From positions 37,076,001 to 37,140,000 of the forward strand of contig OZ038526.1 in assembly GCA_964036665.1 (NCBI GenBank): a stretch of DNA of 64,000 nt, written 5' to 3'. Of this stretch, positions 41,301 through 56,300 are shown piece by piece. The notes under the pieces are model-generated. The model was not told the origin of the DNA. It saw only the letters and a list, made by a program, of their open reading frames with translations, and made no database searches. Source of the stretch: Gordius sp. MW1. Its lineage: Eukaryota > Nematomorpha > Gordioida > Gordea > Gordiidae. The position numbers and the translations under genes are program-made. Position 1 is the stretch's first letter; each line of letters begins with the position of its first letter.

Positions 41301-44300
41301 TTGAGGCATCCACTAACACACCACAAATACTACTATAACGGTTTTCTCATTCTTCAAGACCTCATCGACACTGCCATTATTGATGTTTTCACTAATAATA
41401 CTCTTGAAAATGATTCCTATATACACAAACCAGGCTTGTATCTTCAGCAGACACCATATCCTTGCTATAATCGTGACGAGTAAGCAATTAATATTTTTAT
41501 AATTTTTGAAAATAAGTTGCAAAAAGTAATAAATTATTCTAGGTTTCTAAGGTCGATAAAAACGCCCATGAGTCATCATTTAAACTTATGTTGGTTACCA
41601 TATGTAGCACTCATAATAATATCTATGGTAGAAGAGAAAGAGAACAAACGTATAATGTATTACAAAATGTTTGGACTGAGTCACACGCTTTGGACAATCT
41701 CTTGGATTTTTACCTACTTATTTCCAGCCATAATAACTTCTATACTAATAACATCACTCCTATACTATGGGGGCATATTTACATACGCCGATAATTTGAT
41801 CATTTTCATTATTGTTTTTTTGCAAGGATTCGCCAGCATCTCATTTGGCACCTTAATTGCAAGCTTGTTCATTAAAGCTAGATCAGCTGTTGTCACCGGT
41901 TTTTTTACTTATCTTCTCACAAGCATACTCCTCAACTACTTATCCTTACACGAAATATATTTATATGTAAGACATTTGATTTTAGCTATAACTTAATAAC
42001 TACCATAAAAGAGGAATACCCCAAGGGTTTAGTCCGTCTGATTATTTACTTCTCTTTCCTAATGAGATTCTGTCGAGTCAATTTTTTTAAATAAAGACGT
42101 TTTTAATGCAATGACAATTTAGAAAATATAATTATTTAGCATTTTAATTTATATGTTATTATTTTTTTAAATACACTAAAGATTTGATTTGAACTATATT
42201 AAGGTTCCACTACCTGTCGCCTGCTATACGCAGTTAATGGAATTAATTATAAGAAAAGAAATTGAACAAGATGGTTTGCAGTGGAATAATTGGACATCAA
42301 AAAATATTTTAAATGTCTTTGTTTTGTTCTTATATGCAGAAGTCTACATAGCAGTAGGATTGTGCGTTGAGGCACTAACTAAAAAATTGAATTTCGAACG
42401 ATTTCAAAAAATATATGCTATTACAATACAGCGCATTAAGCGTATAATGGGAATAAAGAAAATAACGAATCCTGACATGGAAATGCCTGATAAACATGAT
42501 TCAAATATTTTTGAACCAGAGATTGGCAATGAATTTAAAAAATTACTTTCTTTCCAAAACGTGTACAAGGTTATTTAAAGAATTTATCATTTTAAACAAA
42601 ATAATAATTATTATCAACCATGACACAGGCTTTTTCTTAACTATTCTAATAAACACCATAGCCTTTAAGTCATAAATTCAATTAATTATTATTCACTGCT
42701 AACTTTACTTTTTATAGAAGACAAAAAATAACACTATGTTGTTGGAGAATATGACCTGCTCCTTTTATCAAAATGAAATCACCTATTTATGTGCTGATTC
42801 ACCGGCTACGATTGACACATTAGATGCTATTATTAAAGGAGAAGTAACACCTGATTCTGGTCAAATTTTGTTTGAAAGCGACGACACAGAACCCACGAAA
42901 AGGTTACTTTATTATTAATGCATAATAATCATTATTGCAAAACATGGAATAGGACTAACATTGGATACGCGTCGGAGAATGTTTGCTATTTTAGGGAATT
43001 AACTGTCGAGGAAAATTTATGGTTTTTTGTGAAACTCGCTAAAACCAAGAGTAACGTGCGCCACCAAGTAAAAGCAATAATTTGGATATTTTATTAATAA
43101 TTACATATTAAAATACCTATTTTATTAAAAATATTAGTATATGTTTTTTTAGATGATAAGAGGTTAATTTAGGTTTTAAATTGTTTATCTATATATATAA
43201 AGTAAAGTGTATGTATGTATGTAAGGGCTAATCTCTGAAACTACCGGCCCGATTCGCGCGAAAATTTACCCCTAGGTTCCCAGGGCGGCCAGGGGTAAAA
43301 TAGCTTTTTCAGAATCTTAAAATTCCTTTTAATTTTCGAGATATTGGGTTTTATGCGTTTTGACGTTCAATAAAATGTCAATCAAACGCACCTCCTCGCG
43401 TTCGTCGAAAATTTGAATATACAGACAGTTCTGTAGTAAAAGTGTATCACTTATAGTAGTTTGTAGTAAAACGTAATCTTTTCTTAACGGTGACAGCATA
43501 AAATTTATGAATTAAATTTCTTAAACGTCATCTTTTCTTAACGGTGACAAGACTACATAAAATTTATGAATTAAATTTCTTAAACGTCATCTTTTCTTAA
43601 CGGTGACAACAAAAAATTTATGAATTAACCTGAAATAAATAAAATTATAGATTATTTGAGAAAATATATAGGTGAAGAAGATGAATTTTTCTCATTATCA
43701 TTAAATGAGATATTTTAAATGAGAAAGATGAAAGTATATATAATTTAAATGTAATATAAAATAGTCCAACGTTGATTATTCTGAGTAAATGCTATTTATA
43801 TATAAATGTCATTATTTATCTATCATTAATTTTTATTAAATGAGATATTTAAATGAGAATAAATTCTGAAACTACCGGCCCGATTCGCGCGAAACTTTAC
43901 CCGCAGGTTCTCAGGGCGGCCAGGTGTAAAATAGCTTTTTCAGATTGCTAAAATTCCTTTTAGTTTTAAACATATCAGACATTTATCGGCCTTTTGGTTT
44001 TAAAAAAGGGCTAAATTCTGAAACTTCAGATCCGATTCGAGCGAAAATTTAGCCGTAGATGCCCAGATAGGCCAGGGGTAAAATAGCTTTTTCAGATTCC
44101 TAATATACCTTTTTGTTTTAAAAATATCTGACATTTCCCGTCCAGTTTCATTTATAGCAGCATATACAATAATGACGTCATACATACAAAGCTGAAGTTT
44201 TCTCGAATTAGATATTTAAAAGTATAATAAAAATGTTACAGTATACGGTTAAAATTATTGGGGTTTAACAGACTATTTAAATTAAATAAATAAAATTTAA

Positions 44301-47300
44301 ATTATGCAGTTTTTGTCATTATTATCACGTGGTCGATCATAGAAGCATATTTTTAATAATTATCCATCCTTCAATTAATTATTTTATTATATTAAAGAAA
44401 AGTGTATTTCAAATAAATCAGCTAACTAGAAAAATAAAATAATGGTATTATTGTATAATAAGTAACAGCATTAATAAGCAATTTTTTCAAAACATTTAAT
44501 TTTAGTCGGATTTGATGACTAAAACAGAATTTGCATTTGGTTTGTCTTATTATATAAATATATACTAAAAATAGTGGGTTCATAAAATCATTCGGACCTT
44601 TCACATTATAAATTATTTCATATATGACCCCATTTTAGATAAGTCTTATTAATAGCTTATACTTAATTAACCACTTAAGGACTGAGCCAAAGCAACGCTT
44701 GGCCGGGCACAGCTAGTATAATATAAAAGTTTAATGTAGGTGCAGCTATACAAACTCGAACTAACACTTTTTTAAACTTCTTTTCTCTTCACAAAGATAT
44801 CCGTAATAATTAAGTAAATACAACTATTATTTAAGGTAAATGAAGCTAATACTACATTTAAAACAATGGTAAATATGCAATATTTTTCCAAAAAATGGCA
44901 TAAAATGTAAGTTTAGCTAGTTATATTCAATTGTTTTAATAACGAATATGTCGCTTTATGCAATTTTTATTCCATTTTCGATAAAACTTAATTTGTACGA
45001 GCCATACGATCAGTTATCTATTGTTTAATCGATCGTTCTTTTGTTTATTTATATACCCTTATTATAACATGTTAAGGTTAAATGGGGATTTAAAAATTCA
45101 TGTATATTAAATGTGAGTTTTCTCATTATAATTTGCAACTTGCTGAATTACTAAAATGTATTAAACTTTTAATTGAAAGTGACATTTTGATTATAGGACG
45201 TGCAAAATATTTTAAAAGTTTGTCAACTCTACGAATACCGCCATTGCAAAATATACGAATTGGCTCGTAACAAGAGAATTTTGTTAAATTTGGCAATAGC
45301 ATTTGCTGGAGAATGTCGGGTTGTACTATTGAAAGAAGCCTTGAAAAATTTGGAATTTGGGTTTTATAACGATTTATGCTCTTTGCTTATAGACCAAAAA
45401 CAAAGTATAATAATTACCTATTTTTTAACCCTATATAATATTAGACAAAAGCATCATTATACTCACCTCACAACTTGTACCCGTAACCACAATATGTGAT
45501 AGAATAGCCTTTGTCATGCAGGGAAAACTTCTTTGTTCAGGGTCAGAGACACAATTGAAATTGTCATTCACAAAAGGTTTGAAATTATACATCAGTATAA
45601 ATGACATAATGGAATCTGAAAAGCTCACTGCCATGGTAAATTAAAACAGTTTACTTTATTTTTAATATATAATCACATTAAAATAAATTAATCGAGATTT
45701 AATTTATATTATAAAATAGAGCGAGACCCAAACTTTACCCGTTTTGCCTAAAGGTATTGTTACTTAGTTGTTTCTATATATTATAAGAAATGATCTTAAA
45801 TTTAATGAGCATTATAAATTGCATATATGTTATCATCCAGAATTAAAATACGATTTAGAGCAATGATTTAGTAGACTTTTCTTTATGTTATCGCTTAATT
45901 TGTAAAATAATTTCTCTTATTATATTTCAAAAGAATTTTACAAAATTTTTAGAATTCAACTAGTAAGAGGAGAAGATTTTGTTCCTGAAATATAAATATT
46001 TTACCATAAACATATAAGTACATTAAATTAAGAGCGCTTGTAAAAAGTCATAAAACATTATAACTTACAGCGTTTTTCTTTACTTTCGCTCTTATTCACT
46101 CTCCGTCTCCTCCCCCACACTAGTGGCAAATAAAAGATTAATCTTAGCTTTTGAAAAAACGCACTTTCCCTCTCCTTATTTAGCATGCACTTAACTCCTT
46201 CCCTTAATACGTGTGTGTTTTCGCCACTCTTGCATTTGATCCTGCACAATTTATATGAGATGATTTTGGTCTATTTTGTTCCCCTATATGTCAAGTTTTT
46301 GAAATCATTGCTGTCAAAGTTGCTGAAAACATCGATTTGGCGTTTACCTCATTAACTGCAAATTAATCAGTAAAATTTTAGTTTAATAAGTTGTATTCAT
46401 CCATATTAATTTAATAAGGATCAAAAATTAAATTGGAACATTTTAAACCAGGGGTTTGAACCCGCCCAAAATAAAATCGGGTTCGTGTTCGGGTTTGGCA
46501 TAAATTTTGAAATCGGGTTGGTGTTCGGGTTTGGCATAAATTTTGAAACCCGGTTCGGGTACAGGTTCGGGTTAAAGAAATTTTATTATATTAATAATAC
46601 ATTTTTACCTTCAAAATATTATTGAATAGTTAACTTAATTTTTAAATAGCACCTAATTAAATTCACATGCCAATTGTTTAATGGGGTTATTTTCATTCAC
46701 CATTTTTAGACTCTAAAAGAGAATAATAAAATATATGTCCTATTCTTATTTAAACATTGTATAATAATTAGACCTAAGTAAATTTTAAAAACAAGCGAGA
46801 AACAAATCTAAAATTATAAAAAAACATCTGATATTTTATATTAAATGTTAAAGTACCTATATTTAAAGTATTTTACAATTATTATATAAATTATAGTCTA
46901 ATATATATCAATTATATATATAATATTTACAAATAATTCTTGAGATAATTTGTATTGATTAATGAATGAAAAATGCCGAAAACATAAAAATATTGAAATT
47001 AAAATCATATGATTTTCTTCGTCGTTACATTCTCATGATAGAGAAAACTGAGATATTCAATTCCATTCACAATATATTTTTGAATTAAAACCCCGAACCC
47101 GACCCCTTTTTGTATTTATCGGGTTCGGGTTTTAAGGGCATTTTTAAAAATGGGTTCGGGTTTAGGTTCGAGTTCTGTAAAATCGGGTTTTACCCGGTTC
47201 AGGGGTTCGGGTTCGGGACAAACCCCTGTTTTAAACTCAAATCTTTGTTAATAATTTATAAAACACAAATAAAAATCTATTTGATTCTGAAACTGGCTTT

Positions 47301-50300
47301 TAGCTGGCCTTACGTAAATCTAGGCCTGGCCAGAGCCCGTTAGGTTATATTACGGTCAGTTCAGGGCCTGCCCGTTTATTTAATAAGAAGCCCGCCCAAG
47401 CCCGGCCCGCGCCTGTCCACTGGTCGGGCTAGGCCGTGCATGTCTTTAGTAATATTTGATAACAACAACACGCTATTCCTATTGTTAAAGGGAAGAGAGA
47501 ATGTTTTAAGTCTGGGGCAATTCGTCAAATATTGAATATATCAAATTGTAATAAAGCTATGGCTAATTTTTTTAATGGATTTTTCTCTTAATTTATATAT
47601 CAAATATTACCGATCAATTTACAAATTAATGATGTTTGAAAAACATCAAAATTGCTGCTCTTAGCAACTTTGACAGCAAATATTTTAAATTCACATATAG
47701 AAAATAGATTAACAATATATTTGTGTTCACCGTAAAAAACTCTAGCAAAATATGCAAACAGTTTGCCGGTCAATTTATAATTCCATTATTTATTCCCAGT
47801 GTAATTGAAAAAAATTAAATTAGCCTAATTTAAATTTATTTAGTGATAAATTTTTCGGATTTGTTGATTTTATTTAAAGTTTAAAAATATAAAATTTTAT
47901 ACAAAATTGATTTAAAAATTTGGATAACTATTTTCAAAGGTTATGTAAAAAAGTAATCTAGTGAATATTTTATTAGTTTTTTTAACAATTGTAGAATTTC
48001 AAGTTATAATTCTATTTATTTATTATTTTTGAATTGAGGGAGTTGGTCCTCCCCCCAAAAAGGGAGGACTTAAACTTGATCTCTCCGGTAATAAGCTTTA
48101 TTAATATATGACTACAATCCGATCAAAAATATATATGACTACGAATAATAACAATCAGAATAAGAATAATAATTTTTTTACCGACAAGCGTTCTTTTTAT
48201 AGTGGGTAAACAATAATGATGGAAGATAAAAATATGTAAACAATACCATCACGATCGGGGAGGGGGATTATAACAAACAAACGCGATCATCGTATAGCGC
48301 ACTGGTAACAATAATAAAGATGGGGGGATTAGGACCGCGTGACAATAAATTTGAAGAGTCATACAACTAGCAAGGGGAGGGTGAAAATAACTGCTAAAAC
48401 TAGTCAGCCATAACCGGCAAAAACCAGAAATAAGCTTTTTGGCGTTATGCAACAACAATTTCGTATACAAAATTAGTAAAAAATTAGAAAGAACCGGTTT
48501 CAATGGTTATTTACTAAATAATCTAGTTATAATTTTAATTTAAGACTTTAATAAAAAATAAAAGAATTAAATAAAGCTTCATCCTATAATTTAGAAATTT
48601 TAGCTAACTTTTTTTATATAATCCAAAAATATAGCAGATAAATCGACACATTTCGGAGAAAAACGAACAAATTATAAAATAGTTTGAGACAAATGCAAGG
48701 GTAACGAAAATAGTAAGGGAAGGAGTAAGTTGCATGCGAAGTAAGGAGAGGGAAAGAGAGTTCTCAATCAAATTTTCTCTCCCAATAGTGTGCGGGCCAG
48801 AGTGTAGAAGTACAGAAGTAAAGAAAAAGGCGGCGCTTGTACAAAGAATTGCCAGCCTCCTTTTCTGATTTTGAGATGAACCAGCAGTTATGTATTGGTT
48901 TGGTACCACTTCTGCAAGGATATTTAAACCTTTGCTCTGCTTGTTATGCGACTAAGAAAAACAGACACCAAAAAATCTTTAGTTTGTTCATGTGTAGTCG
49001 ACTGACTAAAACCAAAGGTCGACCAAACGAAACCCCCAGCCCCGTTTGTACAACATTACAGCATAAACCCAGCCCAGATGTTAGATGCGCGTTTATTAGA
49101 CCGAAGAAGCTATTGAAAGGATTAAACAGACAGACTAATACCATCACTAGCAAAAATGCCTTTCTTATAGTTTTCCAATTTTTACTGGATGAAATTATCG
49201 TTTTAAAAAATTGGACCATCATTGAATTTATTTATTTTAATCTAAGGTCCTCTCCCAAAGGGAGGACAAACAGAAAAAATTATAATAATCGATACGACAA
49301 AAAAATGATTCAATAATATTAATCCATAACGCAATACTCCGTAACGCAGGGTAAAAAAAAATCGATAACACTAATATTATTTCTTGGTACGCGAGGATAT
49401 CTTCCAAATTAATAATCATCATGACTCCTTAACAAAAAGCGTATCTTATTTTGTGACATAAGGGTATGAATATATAAATAACGTATAGTGGTTGGAAACG
49501 TAACTTTGATTGATGCTATGTGTGTTGTTGGTTAGTACAAAAATAAAATTTAATCTTAAGGATTATCTGGCATTCATTAAAGATCAGATTGGCATATGCC
49601 ACAGTGTCGTCCTATTTTTATGATGATCCCCTCCCCCCTATCGTCTTCTTAAATCCTTGTAGATAAAATTACTATAGGGCGATTGTTGTTAATTTAATAG
49701 CATCCCCACATGTGCCGGATTTTCTGGCTACACTTCGCTTAGACTTAGATTATTAATACATTGATGCAAAGCACACAACGTGTTGTTGACAGTAACAAAA
49801 TATTCGCTTATCTATTGGTGTTGTAAAAAGACCTGGGTTTTTATTTAGCCGACTTTTGGAGTAGACCTTTAGGCTTAGTCGAAATTTGAAAAACAGACCA
49901 AAAGTTGTGAGGGTATTTAGTTTAGAAACCCTTAGACCTAGTCATAATTTTGTTAATAAACCGAAGGTTTCTCAACAGAATTCACCAGTCGACCTTTGGC
50001 ATGGTTTAGGCGTTTTGCAGTGGGGGATAATAAATAGTACGATTTGAGACGATGTTTTTGTGACTTTGAAAATATGCAATATAGATACAGGGATCTTTTT
50101 AATTGCACCGATTTGATTCTAATAACCTAGTGGTAAAATAAAATTAAAAAAAATTATTTGTCAACTTAATTTGCTGACAATTGTCATAATCGGCGTTTAC
50201 AGGGCTAACCAAATTCTTTTAACAAAAATTAATGGTAAGGGTCTCACAAAGTTAATATGAATATAAAACCAAAGGTCGGGTCTCGGACGGTCCATGCAGG

Positions 50301-53300
50301 GCTGTACCTACACTGCAGGTTACACTAGTACCCGTCGAAATTAAATATTTTTTACTATTTAGTCACTTTTGTGGATTTAAGTATTAAAAAGTATAAGGGA
50401 TCTGAAAGAATTAGCATTTTATCTGCCTACTCATAGAACATTGTAGAAATAGAAATGTCTTAAAAATTGGAGAATTTTAAACATTAGTGTAAAATGAATT
50501 TTTTTTTATATTTTTTTTAAATAACTTGCTTTAATGGCACCAATATCGATGTGCCGCCGTTGTAATAACTTTTTTTATTATCTCATCCCTACGATAATTT
50601 TATGTAATTTGTTGTGTCTTTAATATTATTTAGATGATTATACTCTTGAGACAATAAAGCAAATGGTGTCTAAATTTATAGGAGGGATCGAATTTATTGG
50701 ACAAAGAAACAAAGTTTATGAATTTACTTTACCGTATGACTCTAAAGATTGCAACTCTATATCGACTAGCAAAGCTGTACAAAAATTTGTGGCCTATTTA
50801 GAAGAAAATCAAGATACTTTGGGGATACGTAATATAGAGCTTTATGATTCTGGTATTACAGATGTAAGTAGTATAGTTTAAACGTTAAATTATAATTTGT
50901 CATAAAATAGGTTTTCGAAGTTTTAAGAGGCAGAACCACGGTACAAACTTCTGCAAGTGGTAGTGCGCAAAATAAGGAAACGCACCTGGATCAAAGTTTA
51001 TCTAATTAAAATATATTTTTAACTTTTAAATTTATTAAGATGACAATGTCCTAAGTTTTGCCAAAGGAGTATGGATCCTTCAAAGCATTGAAAGGGTTAA
51101 ACACAAGTGTTTATATATACGGCGCAGCAAATATTGTTTATACCAAATTATCCTTTTCATTTCAGTATTGACCTTTTCAACACACTTGCATAAAATGCAT
51201 AACAATGAGCAAGAGAATATATATCCAATACCTTTAACTACTTTGATGCATTCAACTCATCGGCGTGTTTTTGAAAAGTAAGTATTACAACATTTGAAGT
51301 CGAACCTTACATTTAAATTTTAATTCTTTTTGGTAACCACTTTACATAGACCTAGCGATTATAAATTGTGAGGGAAGGGGGGGGGGGGGGGGGAGAAGGA
51401 GGGCAAAAAGTTTGGTACTCATTTAGGGTCAAATTGTTTTGGTATTTAATCAATATGTTAAATATATGATTTTTTAATTGAGGGCAGAAGCGCTAAGCTT
51501 ATCCCATAATCTGTTTTATAATTCTACATATGATTTAATTCAAAAACATCGACTAATAGACGGTTTAATGCCTTCTGAAAATTAATCCATTTTTTGTCAT
51601 CTATCAAGATAACTAGCAAAATGCTAATTATGCTCTATATGTATATCTATTTCATATATAATAATAAAAATAATTTAACAATTTAAAAAATTGAGCTATT
51701 TAAACAAAAATATAGGAATAATAATAGAATAATTTATAAATATACTCAACTAATTAAGCACTATCTACACTTAAACATATATTTAAAATAATTTCTGCTT
51801 AATTTTTCATGTTTAAAGAACACTTAAAATAACTATTAATTGTTATGACGTTCAAGATAATTGACAAATACATTCCATCGCTAAATAAAGTTTAGCTTAT
51901 CAATACGGCTATTAATTTTAGCAAAACTTATATCTAGAATATATAAAAGTTGAGTCTAATAGTCTATAATTGAAACATTATCTTACAGTGCGACATTGAA
52001 ACCTATATATATAATTTTAAATATATATAATTAATAATACTAAGTTTTAAATAATTATTCAGATTTGAAGAATCCCCTAATCAAACCATCAATAAAGACA
52101 TTTTAAAAAAGAGCAAAGAGTTTTTTGGAATAAATACTATGTCAATACTTTATGATTTTCCTGATACTTTATATATCAAGAAATTAAATGAGTGTATATA
52201 TCGCATTCCTCATAAATACGATAGCAAATGTCACCTATCTCAATCTATCAACTCCTCCGAAATAAGCCCTTATGCGTCCAACATTAAATGTAGCGACTTA
52301 TTTGATCAAATTTGTTTTAATAAAGCAACGAAATTAAATCAGAAAAATGGTCGTAAACGTTCAAAGATTTTGCCTAGTAAAAACACTGAGTGTATTTGCC
52401 TTAATAAAGATGGTCAAAATAAATGTTTTGAAAAACGTGGCCCTCAAGCATCTTTCAAATCTTGGTCCAATTTAATTACTGCAGTCGATACTAAAAAATT
52501 AAGTAAATATTTTGTCAAGAATACAAACGATAGATTTGATATAATCGGAGGCTACGCCAAAATTTATCCACAAAATGTCACATTATCACTACAAGACAAA
52601 TATAAAAGTGCATTAGTTGTACAAGAAATTTTAAGTAAAGCTCTGTCCAATTTAAAAAAACGAGAGACATTAAAGTTGCTGTTATCCAATACAGAGCATT
52701 TACAGTACTTGCAACATCTTACACATGCCGATATTGACTATGTTAAAATTTGGTATGATAACAGACTAAAAATTGGAATGGCATCTTTCCTAACTTTATT
52801 CGACACATCATATTACAGAACTCTCATTCAATTCAAAGCCGAATCAACAAGCAATGATTCCCTTTCAACTCAGAATTACAAATATACCGCGAATATAAAG
52901 GTTTCAGATTACACAGACGAGATTAATATATATAATGAAATTGATTATGGCATTCTTACCATAAATCATCCTATTTTTATCGAAAAGTCACACATAAGGT
53001 AATCTTTTTAAAATTAAACAAAAATAACCCCAACTTTATATTATAAGGTTTAAATTAATATTTTTATATTGTGTATATTTTTAAATTCAAAATAGAAGAC
53101 TAATGATTACCTATGGAACTCAAATAGCAATCTTTCTTTTAACTTTAAACATTTTAAATGGGTTATTTAAAAGTAGCTCTTCCTATGAAGTAATGGAAAG
53201 ACTTGAACTCTATCACGCCATTGGCTATACGATTGCTCATTTAATGAGCATCTCTGTTATACAATTAGCATTATTGGCATCAGCCTTTATACTACAGACC

Positions 53301-56300
53301 ATAATTGGGCAAGCTTATGATCCATTTGTCATACTATTTTTTGTTTCATTCAGGTATAAAACATATTAAGTAATATTTGGCTAAAACATTACAAACCACT
53401 TTTATTTACATAGCTTAGCGTATATTTCTTATATGGGTTTGCTCTGTCGTTTATTTAATTTCAATCGCCCCTCATTTATATGTAATGTTCTGATCACCGT
53501 GTTATGCGTCCTGGCAGACTTAACATTAAATATACTGCCAAGATATTTTGATAAATGGAGTGCAGTTACAATATTGTTTCCTCCTTTTAGTTTTTTCAAG
53601 GGTTTGCTATTAGTGCACAAACATCATTTTCCGAAAGTTGAGAGGTAGTTTATATTATTTCATCTTAGAAAATGTGTTGTAGTGTTTCATATAGACACGC
53701 GATTTACGATGAATCTCAAGAAGTTGTCAGACAATCCTATTCATTTTTATTCTTTGCAATAGTCTATAGTGTCACTGAAATCGCAATACGGGTTCAAAAG
53801 CCAGGGCAATTAAGTAAATTGTATTGGGGAAAAATCAAACCTAGGTTTGCAGCTTTAAAAAGTCTTATGAAAAAGCATTTACCTTTGAAAAATAAAAGAT
53901 CTGTAATAAAACCCGAAGATCCACTTCAAGATTCAGATAATTTAAGGAAAGATAATAATTCAATGGAATTCAAAATTTGGATGAAGGATGTAACCACAAC
54001 CTTTTTAAAAAATATTAACATTCAAATACATAATAAAAAATGTTTTGGAATTCTGGACCTCAATAAAGCCAATTCAAGTATATAATTTTTATAAACAACA
54101 ACATTATATATAAATTTCATTGTATAAATACGGTGGATTTGGATTGATAGCGTAGGTAGAGGGAAATGGAACGCAATATTTCGGACACTTATAGTCCATC
54201 TTCAGGAAAAAAAAGAAGAAGATGAAGTCTCAAAAAATAAAAATGAAGTAAAGTGATTATAACAACGATGATATAGATACAAACAAAAAAAAAATTACAA
54301 AAACTGGTTATAGCGAGAAATTAACAATAGCGATTGTAGGGATGGATGTTTTTTATAAGAATAGAGTAGATACATATGGAGATAGGAAAAAAGGTGCGAA
54401 AAAAGTAAATAGCTAAATAATAAGAGAAAAGGGGGGGGGGACAGAGTTATTTAATATATAAATATAATAACTGTGCTTAACAAATTATAGTTTTGAGTAT
54501 TGAACGGGTAGGTAGACATAGTGAATAATATAAAAATATGTGTGGATGTATGGGCTTGTGGTAATGAAATTGGATGGTCGTTGATTTTGTTTGTTTGTTT
54601 TTTGGGCTTGACGCGGTCGATTAAAACGCTTTCTACGAAATTCCTTTGTTGTATCACATGTGAATGGCAGTCGAGTTATCCAATCTGCCATGTTGAATCT
54701 TTAACGATAGTTAGGCTTAGGGTAAGGCGGAGTAGGTCGCGCATTTTTGGAGCTTTGTGTCAGTGTTCTTTTTTTTGTTGTTGTTGTTGTCTCTCCAAGT
54801 CTAAAAATTGATGGTAATCGACACAGGAGAATATATTAATTAAAATTAGAGTATTATCTGTTATGATATTATAAAGGTAGGTGAGGATGGGTGTGCTTGT
54901 AGCTTCGAAATTGGGCGGGTTGGTCGTTGATTTTCGGCTTGAGGCGATCGATCAGGACGCTTTCTACGAATTTCCTTTCTTGGTTGAATCGTGCTTTGTA
55001 AAGAACGGTCGGGTTGTCCCAATCAATGCTATGTTGATTGGTTAGCGAGTGTTCGGCCACGGCGGAGTGTGTTGCGCATCTTGTTAACGGGGCCTTGTGT
55101 TCTTGGATTCTTTGTGCTAAGGTTCTTTTAGTTTCTCCAACGTAAAATTGGTCGCAATCAGCGCAGGAGATTTTATAAATTAAATTAGAAACAAGATTTT
55201 TATCTGTAATGTTATTAATGGGCTTAATTAATGAGAATAGGTTGAATGTGGTTTTCTGAGAAAACTTGAAATTGTCTATTTTGTGAACATGTAAAATTTT
55301 TTTGATTTCTTTTAGGAAATTATTACTAAGATTAGTGTGAAATGGAATAGAGATATAATGATCTGTATTAGGAGTGGAGTCTACATTAGTTGACATTTTA
55401 GGGAATTTTAAAAATTTATTTTTAATGTTTGTGAGCAAATCAAGGGGATAATTTAGCTCTAAAAATCTTTGTGTTATATTATCCATTTCAATGTCTCTAT
55501 CAGATTCTAGAGAGCAATGAGTTATAGCTCTTTTAACCATCATCCTAAAAGTGTTGATTTTAAAAGATGAGGGGGAGTGGCTGTGCCATGGTATAAATTG
55601 AGAAGAGTCAGTTGGTTTACGATAAACTGTTGTGATAATTTTGTCATTTAGGTTGTGGAGGGTTACATCTAAAAATGGTAACTGTTTGTTGGTTTCTATT
55701 TCCACTGTAAAGATTATCTTTTTATGAAATGAATTCAACACATTTAAGAAGTCGTTTAAGTCAGTGGTTAGGTTATGAGGCCAAATACATAAAATATCAT
55801 CAACGTATCTGGCATAAAAAGGGGGGAATAAACTGGAAGTTTGTATGTAGGATTCTAGTTCGTTAAGGAATATGTTAAAAATAATTGGAGCAAGGGGATT
55901 ACCCATAGCAGTACCATCAATTTGATCATAATTAATGTTATTAAACTGAAAGTTATTTGTTGTGCAAAAATTTAATAAATCTTTAAAGATAGTTTTGGTA
56001 AAGGGGGGTTGTTGAATTTTGTCATTAAGTTTCAAGCAATAATTTATGGCATGGACTAGAGGAATGTTTGTAAATAGTGATTGAATGTCAAAACTTACAA
56101 GTGAAAATGAATCTGGTAAAGGGAAGCTTTTCAAGCGATTAATCAAATCTAAAGAGTTTTTAAGAATTAAGGGTGAATCAACATATGGTTGTAAAATTGA
56201 TATTAGGTACTGACTAACATTAAAGTTGTAGGAATTATATGAAGATACTATTGGTCTTAATGGAATTGAGGGTTTATGAATTTTGGGTAACCCATAAATT

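Noticed and set aside
50634..50650. Alternative acceptor for ABCA exon 16 at TATTTAG
   Set aside because: A better acceptor by sequence, but it puts the exon out of phase with exon 15 (ending 45635) unless an unseen exon lies between. The acceptor at 50650 restores phase. Left as an uncertainty.
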